This document shows positions 1 through 5,234 of a stretch of DNA of 5,567 nt, in pieces. Numbering within the stretch: the stretch's first letter is position 1; each line of letters opens with the position of its first letter. This DNA comes from Gammaproteobacteria bacterium. Its GTDB lineage: Bacteria > Pseudomonadota > Gammaproteobacteria > Pseudomonadales > Pseudohongiellaceae. Both the position numbers and the translations under genes were made by a program. The stretch is from the NCBI GenBank assembly GCA_007571115.1, contig RKSA01000187.1:1-5567 (forward strand), given 5' to 3'. The notes beneath the pieces were generated by a model. It saw only the letters and a program-made list of their open reading frames with translations, made no database searches and was not told where the DNA came from.

Positions 1-416
1 GAGTGGAGCCAGTCGCGGGCTGCGTCGGCGGTTGCTGCGATTTGCTGCGGTTTTTTTAGCGAGCATTCCCAGACGACGAGGATTCTCCAGCCTTGCAGGA
101 GCAGTGCCTTGCGCACGGTTCGGTCGCGCTTGACGTTGGCTTCGAACTTGGCCTGCCAGTAGTCCTGGCGAGTCGCCGGAGTGCTCGCAAGGCGGCAGCC
201 GTCGTGGCGGTGCCAGAAACAGCCGTGGACGAAGATCAGTGCGCCGTGTTTTGGCAGAACGAGGTCCGGGCGGCCCAGGATGTGCTTTGCGTGGATGCGG
301 TAGCGGAATCCCCGCGCGTGCAGGGCCTTGCGCAAGGCGAGCTCGGGGCCGGTGTCCTTGGCCCTGATCGCGGACATGATCCGCGAGCGGGTTTGCCTGT
401 CGACGATGTCAGCCAT
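1..416 (-). CDS. vsr: Very short patch repair (Vsr) DNA mismatch endonuclease, 3'-truncated by window edge
   Basis: Vsr nicks DNA 5' of the T in T:G mismatches that arise when 5-methylcytosine deaminates, starting very-short-patch repair; it normally accompanies a C5-cytosine methyltransferase. Translating from the ATG at 416 gives 138 complete codons with no stop before the window ends; E. coli Vsr has about 156 residues, so only a short tail is missing. The family signature is intact: TRSRIMSAIRAKDTGPE near the N-terminus (residues 9-25), GRPDLV with the metal-binding Asp51, then the VHGCFWHRH block (63-71) with His64, Cys66 and His69, Cys74, PATR (80-83), NVKRDR (94-99) and WRILVVWECSL toward the end. 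It starts 17 bp after the kinase stop codon, and no Shine-Dalgarno sequence is visible in that gap, so translational coupling to the kinase gene is likely. The expected cytosine methyltransferase is not in the window and may lie further downstream (left). Identity is very secure. Confidence 0.95.
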   Translation of the reverse strand, partial: MADIVDRQTRSRIMSAIRAKDTGPELALRKALHARGFRYRIHAKHILGRPDLVLPKHGALIFVHGCFWHRHDGCRLASTPATRQDYWQAKFEANVKRDRTVRKALLLQGWRILVVWECSLKKPQQIAATADAARDWLH

Positions 417-433
417 GGGGCGGCAAGCCAGTC

Positions 434-1393
434 TCAGACCAAGTCGGAGCGCCAGTCCTCGCGCAGGGCGCGGACCATTTCGCCGATGCTCTGGAAGCGC
501 TTGTCGGGATGTTTTTCCAGGCAGCGCATGGCAACCTGTTCGAGCAGACGCGGCACATGGGTCGAGGCGACCTGCGAGGGTTGTGGCGGCGTGTCGTTGA
601 GGGCGCTGGCGATGACCTGGTGCAGCTTCTCTCCTTGGGCTGGAGGCTTGCCGCAAAGCGTTTCGTACAATACCGCGCCGAGGCTGTAGACATCGGTGCG
701 GAAATCGATTCGCGGATCCTGGTTGATCTGCTCCGGGGACATGTACCAGGCCGAACCCTGGGCCTTGTTGCGGCCGGTCATGCCAAGCTCGCCATCCTCG
801 ACGACGACGCCACCGGCCGGTTCGTTCATCACGTCACCCCGGGCGCCCCAGACCTTGGCGAGCCCCCAGTCGAGCAGCAACACCTCGCCATAGGGGCCAA
901 CGAGGATGTTTTCCGGCTTGATGTCGCGATGGGCGACGCCATGGGTATGGGCGTATTCGAGGGCATGGCCGATCTGGGTCACGACTTCCATCAACTGGGT
1001 CAGGTCGTAGCGCGCGCGATAGTCGAGCACCTCGCGCAGGGTATAGCCGTGTACGAGCTTCATCGTGAAATAGGGGTTGCCGCGCATGTCGCGGCCCAGT
1101 TCGTAGGTCGGCACGGTATTGGGGTGTTGCAGCATCGCGGAAACGCGCGCCTCGCGGATCAGGCGCTGCTGCTCGACCTCGTCATCGACGAACTCGGGGC
1201 GCAGGGTCTTGTAGCAGACGAAACGCGACAGGTGCTGGTCCTTGCACGACTTGATGAGCGACTTGCCGCCTTCGGCGATGGTGCTGAAGAACACGTAGCG
1301 CAGGCGCGGATCGATTTTCTTCGGCAGGATCTTGTCGGTCTCTTCGAGGAAGATCGACGCGTATTCTCTGGGCGGCTCGGGAAAGTTGAGCAT
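434..1393 (-). CDS. Soluble Hanks-type serine/threonine protein kinase
   Basis: This 319-residue protein is essentially one protein kinase domain that transfers phosphate from ATP to Ser/Thr of target proteins. Visible motifs, in order: the beta3 lysine Lys62 (VCYKTL), alphaC Glu81 (REARV), the catalytic loop HRDIKPEN with Asp157, Lys159 and Asn162, the metal-binding Asp175 in DWG instead of DFG (a variant common in bacterial kinases), a long activation segment (about 175-221) ending in GSAWYMSPEQ, the DVYSLG motif (234-239), and the C-lobe Arg in DKRFQS. No transmembrane helix, PASTA repeats or other sensory domain follow, so it is probably cytoplasmic. The glycine-rich loop is degenerate: IAEGGKS at 39-45, where IGEGGMG would be typical. 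The ATG at 1393 is the first start after an in-frame stop at 1415-1417; no good ribosome-binding site is seen. The gene is followed closely by vsr. The kinase call is secure; the substrate is unknown. Confidence 0.93.
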   Translation of the reverse strand: MLNFPEPPREYASIFLEETDKILPKKIDPRLRYVFFSTIAEGGKSLIKSCKDQHLSRFVCYKTLRPEFVDDEVEQQRLIREARVSAMLQHPNTVPTYELGRDMRGNPYFTMKLVHGYTLREVLDYRARYDLTQLMEVVTQIGHALEYAHTHGVAHRDIKPENILVGPYGEVLLLDWGLAKVWGARGDVMNEPAGGVVVEDGELGMTGRNKAQGSAWYMSPEQINQDPRIDFRTDVYSLGAVLYETLCGKPPAQGEKLHQVIASALNDTPPQPSQVASTHVPRLLEQVAMRCLEKHPDKRFQSIGEMVRALREDWRSDLV

Positions 1394-1523
1394 GATCTGG
1401 CGCAGCGATGCCCGCTATGGCAAGTGATGGGGAAAAAGTAGCAGATATTCGGGCAAATCTCAGCCCGGAGGAGCGCCGACGCTCGCAGCCTCCCCTGGCA
1501 TCGTGCCAGATGGCTGGTCGGAA

Positions 1524-1529
1524 TATAAT
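1524..1529 (+). promoter_or_regulatory. Sigma-70 -10 element for the thioesterase gene
   Basis: A perfect TATAAT lies 31 bp before the chosen ATG. The matching -35 region (about 1500-1507) is poor, with only a couple of consensus positions, and there is no TG extension. Transcription would start near 1536, leaving a leader of about 25 nt. This argues against the long upstream in-frame start at 1408, which would lie before the transcript begins. Confidence 0.5.
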
Positions 1530-1560
1530 CGGCACTCGTTCATCGCACCCAGGGATGCCC

Positions 1561-2010
1561 ATGGCCGGCAACGCCAGACCAGCCAGTTTCGATCGCGGCT
1601 CGCGATTTTGCGTCGAGACCGGCTTCCACGTCCGCTATGCCGAAACCGACAACATGGGAATCGTCCATCATGCCGTCTATCCGGTGTATTTCGAGGAAGG
1701 CCGCAGCCAGTACATGCGCGACATGGGAAGCGACTACGCCCTGGTCGAGCAAAGCGGCTATCTGTTACCGGTCACCGAGGTCCAGGTGCGCTTTTCCGGC
1801 AGCTTGTGCTACGGCCAACAGGCGCGGGTGCGAACGTGGATCGCCGAGAGCCGCAGCCGCAGCGTCGTTTTCGCTTACGAAATCAGCGCTGACGACAACC
1901 CGGAAATCCTCGTTACGGGTCTCACCAGGCATGTCTGGACCGATCGCGAAGGCAAGGTCACCCGGCTTCCCCAGCGCTGGCATCGGCATTTCCAGCCGAG
2001 AAGCCGATGA
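1561..2010 (+). CDS. Hotdog-fold acyl-CoA thioesterase (YbgC/FadM, 4HBT family)
   Basis: This 149-residue protein belongs to the 4-hydroxybenzoyl-CoA thioesterase (4HBT) family, which hydrolyses acyl-CoA thioesters in the cytoplasm to free acid and CoA. The family signature is RYAETDNMGIVHH followed by YPVYFEEGR: Asp30 matches the catalytic aspartate, with Gly33, His36-His37, Tyr40, Glu45 and Arg48 in the expected places. The later stretch VTEVQVRFSGSLCYGQ and the terminal HVWTDREGKV fit the strands of the hotdog sheet. The length is usual for the family (130-150). The start at 1561 was chosen because AGGG at 1551-1554 sits 6 nt before it and the TATAAT box is just upstream; an ATG at 1555 would add two residues, and one at 1408 would add a non-conserved extension. 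There is no tol-pal neighbourhood, so ybgC is not assigned. The 3' end overlaps the convergent serine hydrolase gene by 53 bp. The acyl substrate cannot be deduced. Confidence 0.9.
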   Translation: MAGNARPASFDRGSRFCVETGFHVRYAETDNMGIVHHAVYPVYFEEGRSQYMRDMGSDYALVEQSGYLLPVTEVQVRFSGSLCYGQQARVRTWIAESRSRSVVFAYEISADDNPEILVTGLTRHVWTDREGKVTRLPQRWHRHFQPRSR

Positions 2011-3343
2011 TTTCGCGAAACGTCTCGTTGACGGGATAGCTTTCGGCAGACCAGCCCATGCGCAGGATGATCATGTCGAGGGAAGGCGCGACCATCATCA
2101 CCTGTTCGCGGTTGCCGCGCGCGTAGATCGAGTCTTCGGGAAGGTCGGGATAGCGCAGCTCCTCGTCGCCGGCATTGAGCCACCATTGATAGCCATAGGC
2201 GCGTTCGTTGGCCGAGCCGTTGGTCGAGGTGGCGCGTCGCACCCAGTCCTCGCTGACGATGCGATCGCCGTTGAGCTCGCCGCGCTGCAACATGAGCTGG
2301 CCGAGCCGCGCCCAGTCCCGGGCCGAGGCATAGAAATACGAACTGCCGAGCAACAGGCCGGCCGAATCGGTTTCGAACAGCCCGTGGCGGAATCCCATGG
2401 GCTGCCAGATCTGCGCAACGAAATCTTCCAGGGCCTGCTGAGGCCCGTCGAATGCGCGCTGATGCACAAGCGAAAGCAATGCCGCAGCTCCCGAACTATA
2501 GCTAAACAAGCTTCCGGGGGCCTGAACGAGCGGGCGCTGCAGGGCATAGGCAGCCGCCGAGGGCTCGGTGAACAGCATCAGGCTGACGTCGTCGCCGGGG
2601 CTGTAGTTCTCGATGAATTCGAGGCCGTCGGTCATGGTCAGCAAATCGGTGAGGCGAATCGCGGCGCGGTCGTCGCCTTGCCATTCGGCAAAGCCCGTCG
2701 GCGCATCGGTTTGCAACATGCCGCGCAGTTCGAGATTGCCCAGCATCACGGCCATCAGGCTCTTGCTCATCGACCAGCCGAGCAAGGGCGTTTCGGGGCC
2801 GGTTTCCTGGGCGTAGGCTTCAGCGACAATGCGCCCTTCCCTGGCGACGAGCAGAACCCGGGTATTGCGCCCGGCGGCATTGTCACGCGCGACGATTTCC
2901 CCGAGCAGCTCGCGCAAGGCGGGCTCGGCAGGGCCCACCGCACCGCCGAGGGGCCAGGCCGCATCGGCAGGCGCCGATGGCGCCAATGCGATCGGCGTCC
3001 GGGGCGGATAAATCCCGTAATCGACCGCGCAGCCGCGACCTTCAACGAAATTGGCGCTGCGCTGGGAAAGTCCGAACAGCGAAGTGGTGATGGCTCGCCC
3101 GGCCTCGTCCCAGTCCACCGTGACGCGTTCAAGCAGGGGCGAATACTGTTCCAGGTCGCTGCGCGCCTGTTCCTGGGAGAACCCCGAAACGAAACGGGCA
3201 CTGCAAAGCAGTTTGGCCGCCATGCCGCTGCCGACCGGGGCGCCGTGGACGACATAGGCCGGAGTCAGCCCGAGGCGCCAGGCACCGAATGCCAGCGCCA
3301 GCAATGCTGCCGCCAGTGCCGCGATGATCAATCTCTTGTGCAT
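1958..3343 (-). CDS. Beta-lactamase-fold serine hydrolase (class C / COG1680 type), exported or membrane-anchored
   Basis: The 461-residue product has a short basic start (MHKR) and a hydrophobic stretch (about 5-19), i.e. a signal peptide or signal anchor, so it probably acts in the periplasm. The catalytic domain runs from about 135 to 450 and carries the penicillin-binding-protein-like motifs: GWSMSKS with nucleophile Ser191 and base Lys194, the second-motif Tyr282 in FSYSSG (YxS where YxN is common), then YGYQWWL (383-389), and IYARGNREQ (407-414) in the KTG/HxG position followed by the strand VMMVAPSLDMIILRMG. LTDLLTMTDGLEF (231-243) is also typical. Such enzymes are amidases, esterases or peptidases as often as beta-lactamases (NylB and EstB are relatives), so resistance should not be assumed. 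Residues 25-135 form an extra N-terminal region with Cys47 and Cys105, which could form a disulfide. The ATG at 3343 has only a weak GGTGAC-like site upstream. The last codons overlap the convergent thioesterase gene. Confidence 0.88.
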   Translation of the reverse strand: MHKRLIIAALAAALLALAFGAWRLGLTPAYVVHGAPVGSGMAAKLLCSARFVSGFSQEQARSDLEQYSPLLERVTVDWDEAGRAITTSLFGLSQRSANFVEGRGCAVDYGIYPPRTPIALAPSAPADAAWPLGGAVGPAEPALRELLGEIVARDNAAGRNTRVLLVAREGRIVAEAYAQETGPETPLLGWSMSKSLMAVMLGNLELRGMLQTDAPTGFAEWQGDDRAAIRLTDLLTMTDGLEFIENYSPGDDVSLMLFTEPSAAAYALQRPLVQAPGSLFSYSSGAAALLSLVHQRAFDGPQQALEDFVAQIWQPMGFRHGLFETDSAGLLLGSSYFYASARDWARLGQLMLQRGELNGDRIVSEDWVRRATSTNGSANERAYGYQWWLNAGDEELRYPDLPEDSIYARGNREQVMMVAPSLDMIILRMGWSAESYPVNETFREIIGFSAGNADASAGEAG

Positions 3344-3470
3344 GATGCTGGGTCACCAATGTTGGTTTCGGGCAATGCCAGGCCGGTTGGCGATTCGACC
3401 GGCCCGGCAAGGCGGCAACGACGCTGCCGGAGGCGATTGTACGCTGATATCAAGAAAATCTCCTTGTTAT

Positions 3471-3493
3471 CGAATGCAGGTTGCCGAATGCAG
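3471..3493. repeat. Short tandem direct repeat of 9 bp (period 14)
   Basis: CGAATGCAG occurs at 3471-3479 and again at 3485-3493, just downstream of the STAND gene stop and upstream of the serine hydrolase gene. Two copies with one face-to-face spacing could be a binding site, but the length is small and chance is possible. Confidence 0.3.
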
Positions 3494-3494
3494 C

Positions 3495-4985
3495 TCAGGC
3501 TCGGCCCGGGCCGCGCTTCTGCCTTCGCCTCCGGACGTTTGCCTGCTTTCGCTTCGCCTGGCCAGACACGAGGCGGCCGGCTGCGGACCTCAGCGAAGGG
3601 AATCGCTGCTTCAGGTCAAGCGTGATCGCCGCCTCGGCAAACTTGCCGAGTGCCGCGATCATTCCCTGCTTTTGCCGCCGGACGCGAACGAGCCCTGCCT
3701 GTTCGAAAGCAAGGATGCCACTGCGCAATTCCTGCTGCGTCAAGGACAGTATCTCGCCAGTCAGGCCATCGACGTGGCGAAATCGGCAAAGTCGCAGCAT
3801 CTCGCGCAAGCTCGTCGGCCGTTTGAGCAGGCTCAGCAGATAGAAAAGCTTGCGCTGGCCTTCGTATTGCAGTCTGGCGAGATATTCACGGCCCACCCGC
3901 GCGATGTTTGCGCCCTCTCCCCGTTCTTCGAGCCATTTCGCGAGTTCCAGGGACTGGGCGAGCTTGTCGCTGCCAGCCACATCCAGATGCTGCCCAAGCA
4001 GGCGCAAGAGCAGTGGCAGGCCGTCGAATCGCGCTGCGAGACGAGCGAGCCTTCGCGGTGCCCCGATCGCGCCATGGGAGCGCAGCATCGCTGTGGCTGC
4101 GGCACCGCCGAGCCCCGCGAGTTGCAAGGTATTGGCGCGTGGAGCGCCGATCGCTCCAAGATCGGGATTCGCGTAGCGCGAGGTGAGCACGCAAAGGCCT
4201 GGGTTTTCCTTTGCCAGCTCGCGGATCAGCAAGGCAAGCTCGGCGTCCTGGAATTGCCCGAAACCGGGGCCGTGGGAGCATTGCAGATCCTGCACTCCGT
4301 CAATCAGCAGCAAGGTGCGGCTGCCGCGAATCAGTTGCACGAGCCGAACTGCCCGGCTTTCCGGGTCGGCCCGCAGCGTCGGCCTGTCGCCGAGCAGGGC
4401 AAGGGCGCAGGCGAAAAAGCCGCTCGGCGAGGAATCGACCGAGTGCGAGCCGTAGCCGCCATGGAATGACCAGGAAAACACGGTTTCCAGCCCCGAATGC
4501 TGTTCGGATTCGAGGCGCGAAAGCCATTCGGTGACGATCGCGCTCTTGCCAGCTCCTGCGATTCCGACGACCTGCACGACGTTCGCCGCCCCTCGCTGCC
4601 ACATTGCGCCCAGTTCAGCGAGTTCGGCTTCCCGGCCAAACAGCTCTCCTGCGGGAACCGGCAGGTTGTTGAGGAAGATTCGCCGCGACGAATGCCGGAG
4701 GGCGCGACTGCGCTGCCCCAGGGTCAAGCGGACCTCTTTCTCGAACTCGTCGAATTCGAGGGTGAATAGGTAGGAATCGATGCCGAACAATTGCCCGATG
4801 CGGAAAAAGTGGGCATCGGGGATCGCATCGCCCGACTGGGTGACGCTGCCAGTTCCCCACTTGCTGACTGCTTGGCGGCTGACGCCAAGCACATTGGCCA
4901 ATTGTTGGTTGTTCGTGATTTTCGGCTGCGCTTTGAGCTGATAAAGAAGCTTGAGCTTCTTCGCCAGCTTTGGATGCTTGTTCAT
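3495..4985 (-). CDS. XRE-like HTH plus NB-ARC-type STAND ATPase lacking C-terminal sensor repeats
   Basis: This 496-residue protein joins a DNA-binding head to a signal-transduction ATPase. A helix-turn-helix lies at about 24-45 (QQLANVLGVSRQAVSKW) and a fourth-helix-like segment at 56-74 (IPDAHFFRIGQLFGIDSYL). A linker of about 75-113 leads to the NTPase, which begins at LFGREAELAEL (115-125). Walker A is GIAGAGKS (141-148, Lys147), Walker B is LLLIDG with Asp229, the sensor-1-like arginine is Arg270 in VLTSR, and GLPLLL (322-327) matches the NB-ARC GLPLAL box. SWSFHGGYG and SPSGFFACALALLGD (171-200) resemble a bacterial STAND subgroup that normally carries TPR repeats. Residues 375-440 look like a winged helix (FYLLSLLKRP...GLVRVRR). 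After about 445 there is only a short helix and a very basic tail (RKQANVRRRRQKR), with no TPR, WD40 or LRR. In STAND proteins ATP binding drives oligomerisation; here the output may be transcriptional. A role in defence is possible but unproven. No clear ribosome-binding site precedes the ATG at 4985. Confidence 0.85.
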   Translation of the reverse strand: MNKHPKLAKKLKLLYQLKAQPKITNNQQLANVLGVSRQAVSKWGTGSVTQSGDAIPDAHFFRIGQLFGIDSYLFTLEFDEFEKEVRLTLGQRSRALRHSSRRIFLNNLPVPAGELFGREAELAELGAMWQRGAANVVQVVGIAGAGKSAIVTEWLSRLESEQHSGLETVFSWSFHGGYGSHSVDSSPSGFFACALALLGDRPTLRADPESRAVRLVQLIRGSRTLLLIDGVQDLQCSHGPGFGQFQDAELALLIRELAKENPGLCVLTSRYANPDLGAIGAPRANTLQLAGLGGAAATAMLRSHGAIGAPRRLARLAARFDGLPLLLRLLGQHLDVAGSDKLAQSLELAKWLEERGEGANIARVGREYLARLQYEGQRKLFYLLSLLKRPTSLREMLRLCRFRHVDGLTGEILSLTQQELRSGILAFEQAGLVRVRRQKQGMIAALGKFAEAAITLDLKQRFPSLRSAAGRLVSGQAKRKQANVRRRRQKRGPGRA

Positions 4986-5060
4986 TCACGCACTGGCTGC
5001 GGCGAAGGCGCCTGAACGCTCGAACTCCAGGCTCATGCCCTTCATTTCGTGAACAAGCAT
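4986..5060 (-). CDS. Possible 24-residue leader ORF directly abutting the STAND gene
   Basis: An ATG at 5060 opens a frame reading MLVHEMKGMSLEFERSGAF and then AAASA, ending in TGA at 4986-4988, so its stop codon touches the ATG of the HTH-STAND gene (TGAATG). Because that gene has no visible ribosome-binding site, terminating ribosomes could restart there. The ATG itself has no Shine-Dalgarno sequence and overlaps the proposed -10 box (5056-5061), so translation would have to begin at an internal Met (codon 6 or 9), downstream of the predicted transcription start near 5049. The peptide resembles no family I know. It may be chance. Confidence 0.2.
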   Translation of the reverse strand: MLVHEMKGMSLEFERSGAFAAASA

Positions 5061-5084
5061 AACGCCAGCAACCGGCGCTTGCAA
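5056..5084 (-). promoter_or_regulatory. Candidate sigma-70 promoter for the HTH-STAND gene
   Basis: Read on the minus strand, TTGCAA (5079-5084) is followed after exactly 17 bp by TATGCT (5056-5061); each hexamer matches 4 of 6 consensus bases. Transcription would begin near 5049, giving a leader of about 64 nt before the ATG at 4985. The optimal spacing and intergenic position support it; the modest hexamers do not prove it. Confidence 0.4.
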
Positions 5085-5110
5085 CTGAATGAACAGGTTC
5101 CGCACCTTTC

Positions 5111-5169
5111 GGCGCGGCGTCGTCCCTGCCTTGCCGCGCCGCAGGACGACTGGGCGCCGTGCCGGCGCC
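5111..5169. repeat. Cluster of GC-rich inverted repeats (alternative hairpins)
   Basis: Three inverted repeats are packed together. GGCGCGGC (5111-5118) is a perfect 8-bp complement to GCCGCGCC (5133-5140). GTCGTCC (5119-5125) pairs with GGACGAC (5144-5150) and extends to 10 bp with one bulged base. The first two interleave and so cannot form together. GGCGCC at 5153-5158 and 5164-5169 makes a 6-bp stem with a 5-nt loop. With the hairpin at 5214-5234 this gives a palindrome-rich block resembling dispersed intergenic repeats of GC-rich proteobacteria. The dispersed nature is inference, since only one copy is in the window. Confidence 0.45.
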
Positions 5170-5213
5170 TCCCCCCACCGGCGCGCCTGCGGGCTTGCGC
5201 CCTTGCCTTGCCG

Positions 5214-5234
5214 ACTCCCCCTCAAGGGGGGAGT
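5214..5234 (-). repeat. Strong hairpin overlapping the stop codon of the barrel gene; possible transcription end
   Basis: ACTCCCCC (5214-5221) pairs perfectly with GGGGGAGT (5227-5234) around a 5-nt loop, giving an 8-bp, mostly G:C stem. The TGA stop of the minus-strand barrel gene (5222-5224) lies in the loop. No T-run follows on the minus strand, so it is not a classical intrinsic terminator, though it could stall polymerase or protect the mRNA end. A copy of GGGGAGTGA at 5228-5236 recurs at 5280-5288 inside the gene's tail. Confidence 0.5.

Noticed and set aside
509..1441. A 310-residue plus-strand open frame opposite the kinase gene
   Set aside because: The minus strand encodes a complete kinase with all catalytic motifs; the antisense frame has no recognisable family and fits third-position GC bias.
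1408..1560. An upstream ATG adding 51 residues to the thioesterase
   Set aside because: The extension has no similarity to the hotdog family, and the TATAAT at 1524-1529 lies inside it, so the transcript would begin after that ATG.
3436..3441. TACAAT on the minus strand as a -10 box for the serine hydrolase
   Set aside because: Five of six bases match, but no acceptable -35 hexamer occurs at 15-18 bp, and the leader would be about 86 nt. It is not strong enough to annotate.
1637..3625. A 662-residue open frame on the plus strand opposite the serine hydrolase gene
   Set aside because: It is the antisense shadow of a gene with clear catalytic motifs in GC-rich DNA. Its translation is Arg/Gly/Ala-rich, shows no domain, and would also run across the real thioesterase gene in another frame.
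3324..4469. A 381-residue plus-strand open frame opposite the HTH-STAND gene
   Set aside because: Antisense shadow; the minus strand has intact Walker and HTH motifs.
5214..5234. An intrinsic terminator for the barrel gene
   Set aside because: The stem is strong but no T-run follows on the minus strand, and the stop codon sits in the loop. It is kept as a hairpin repeat only.
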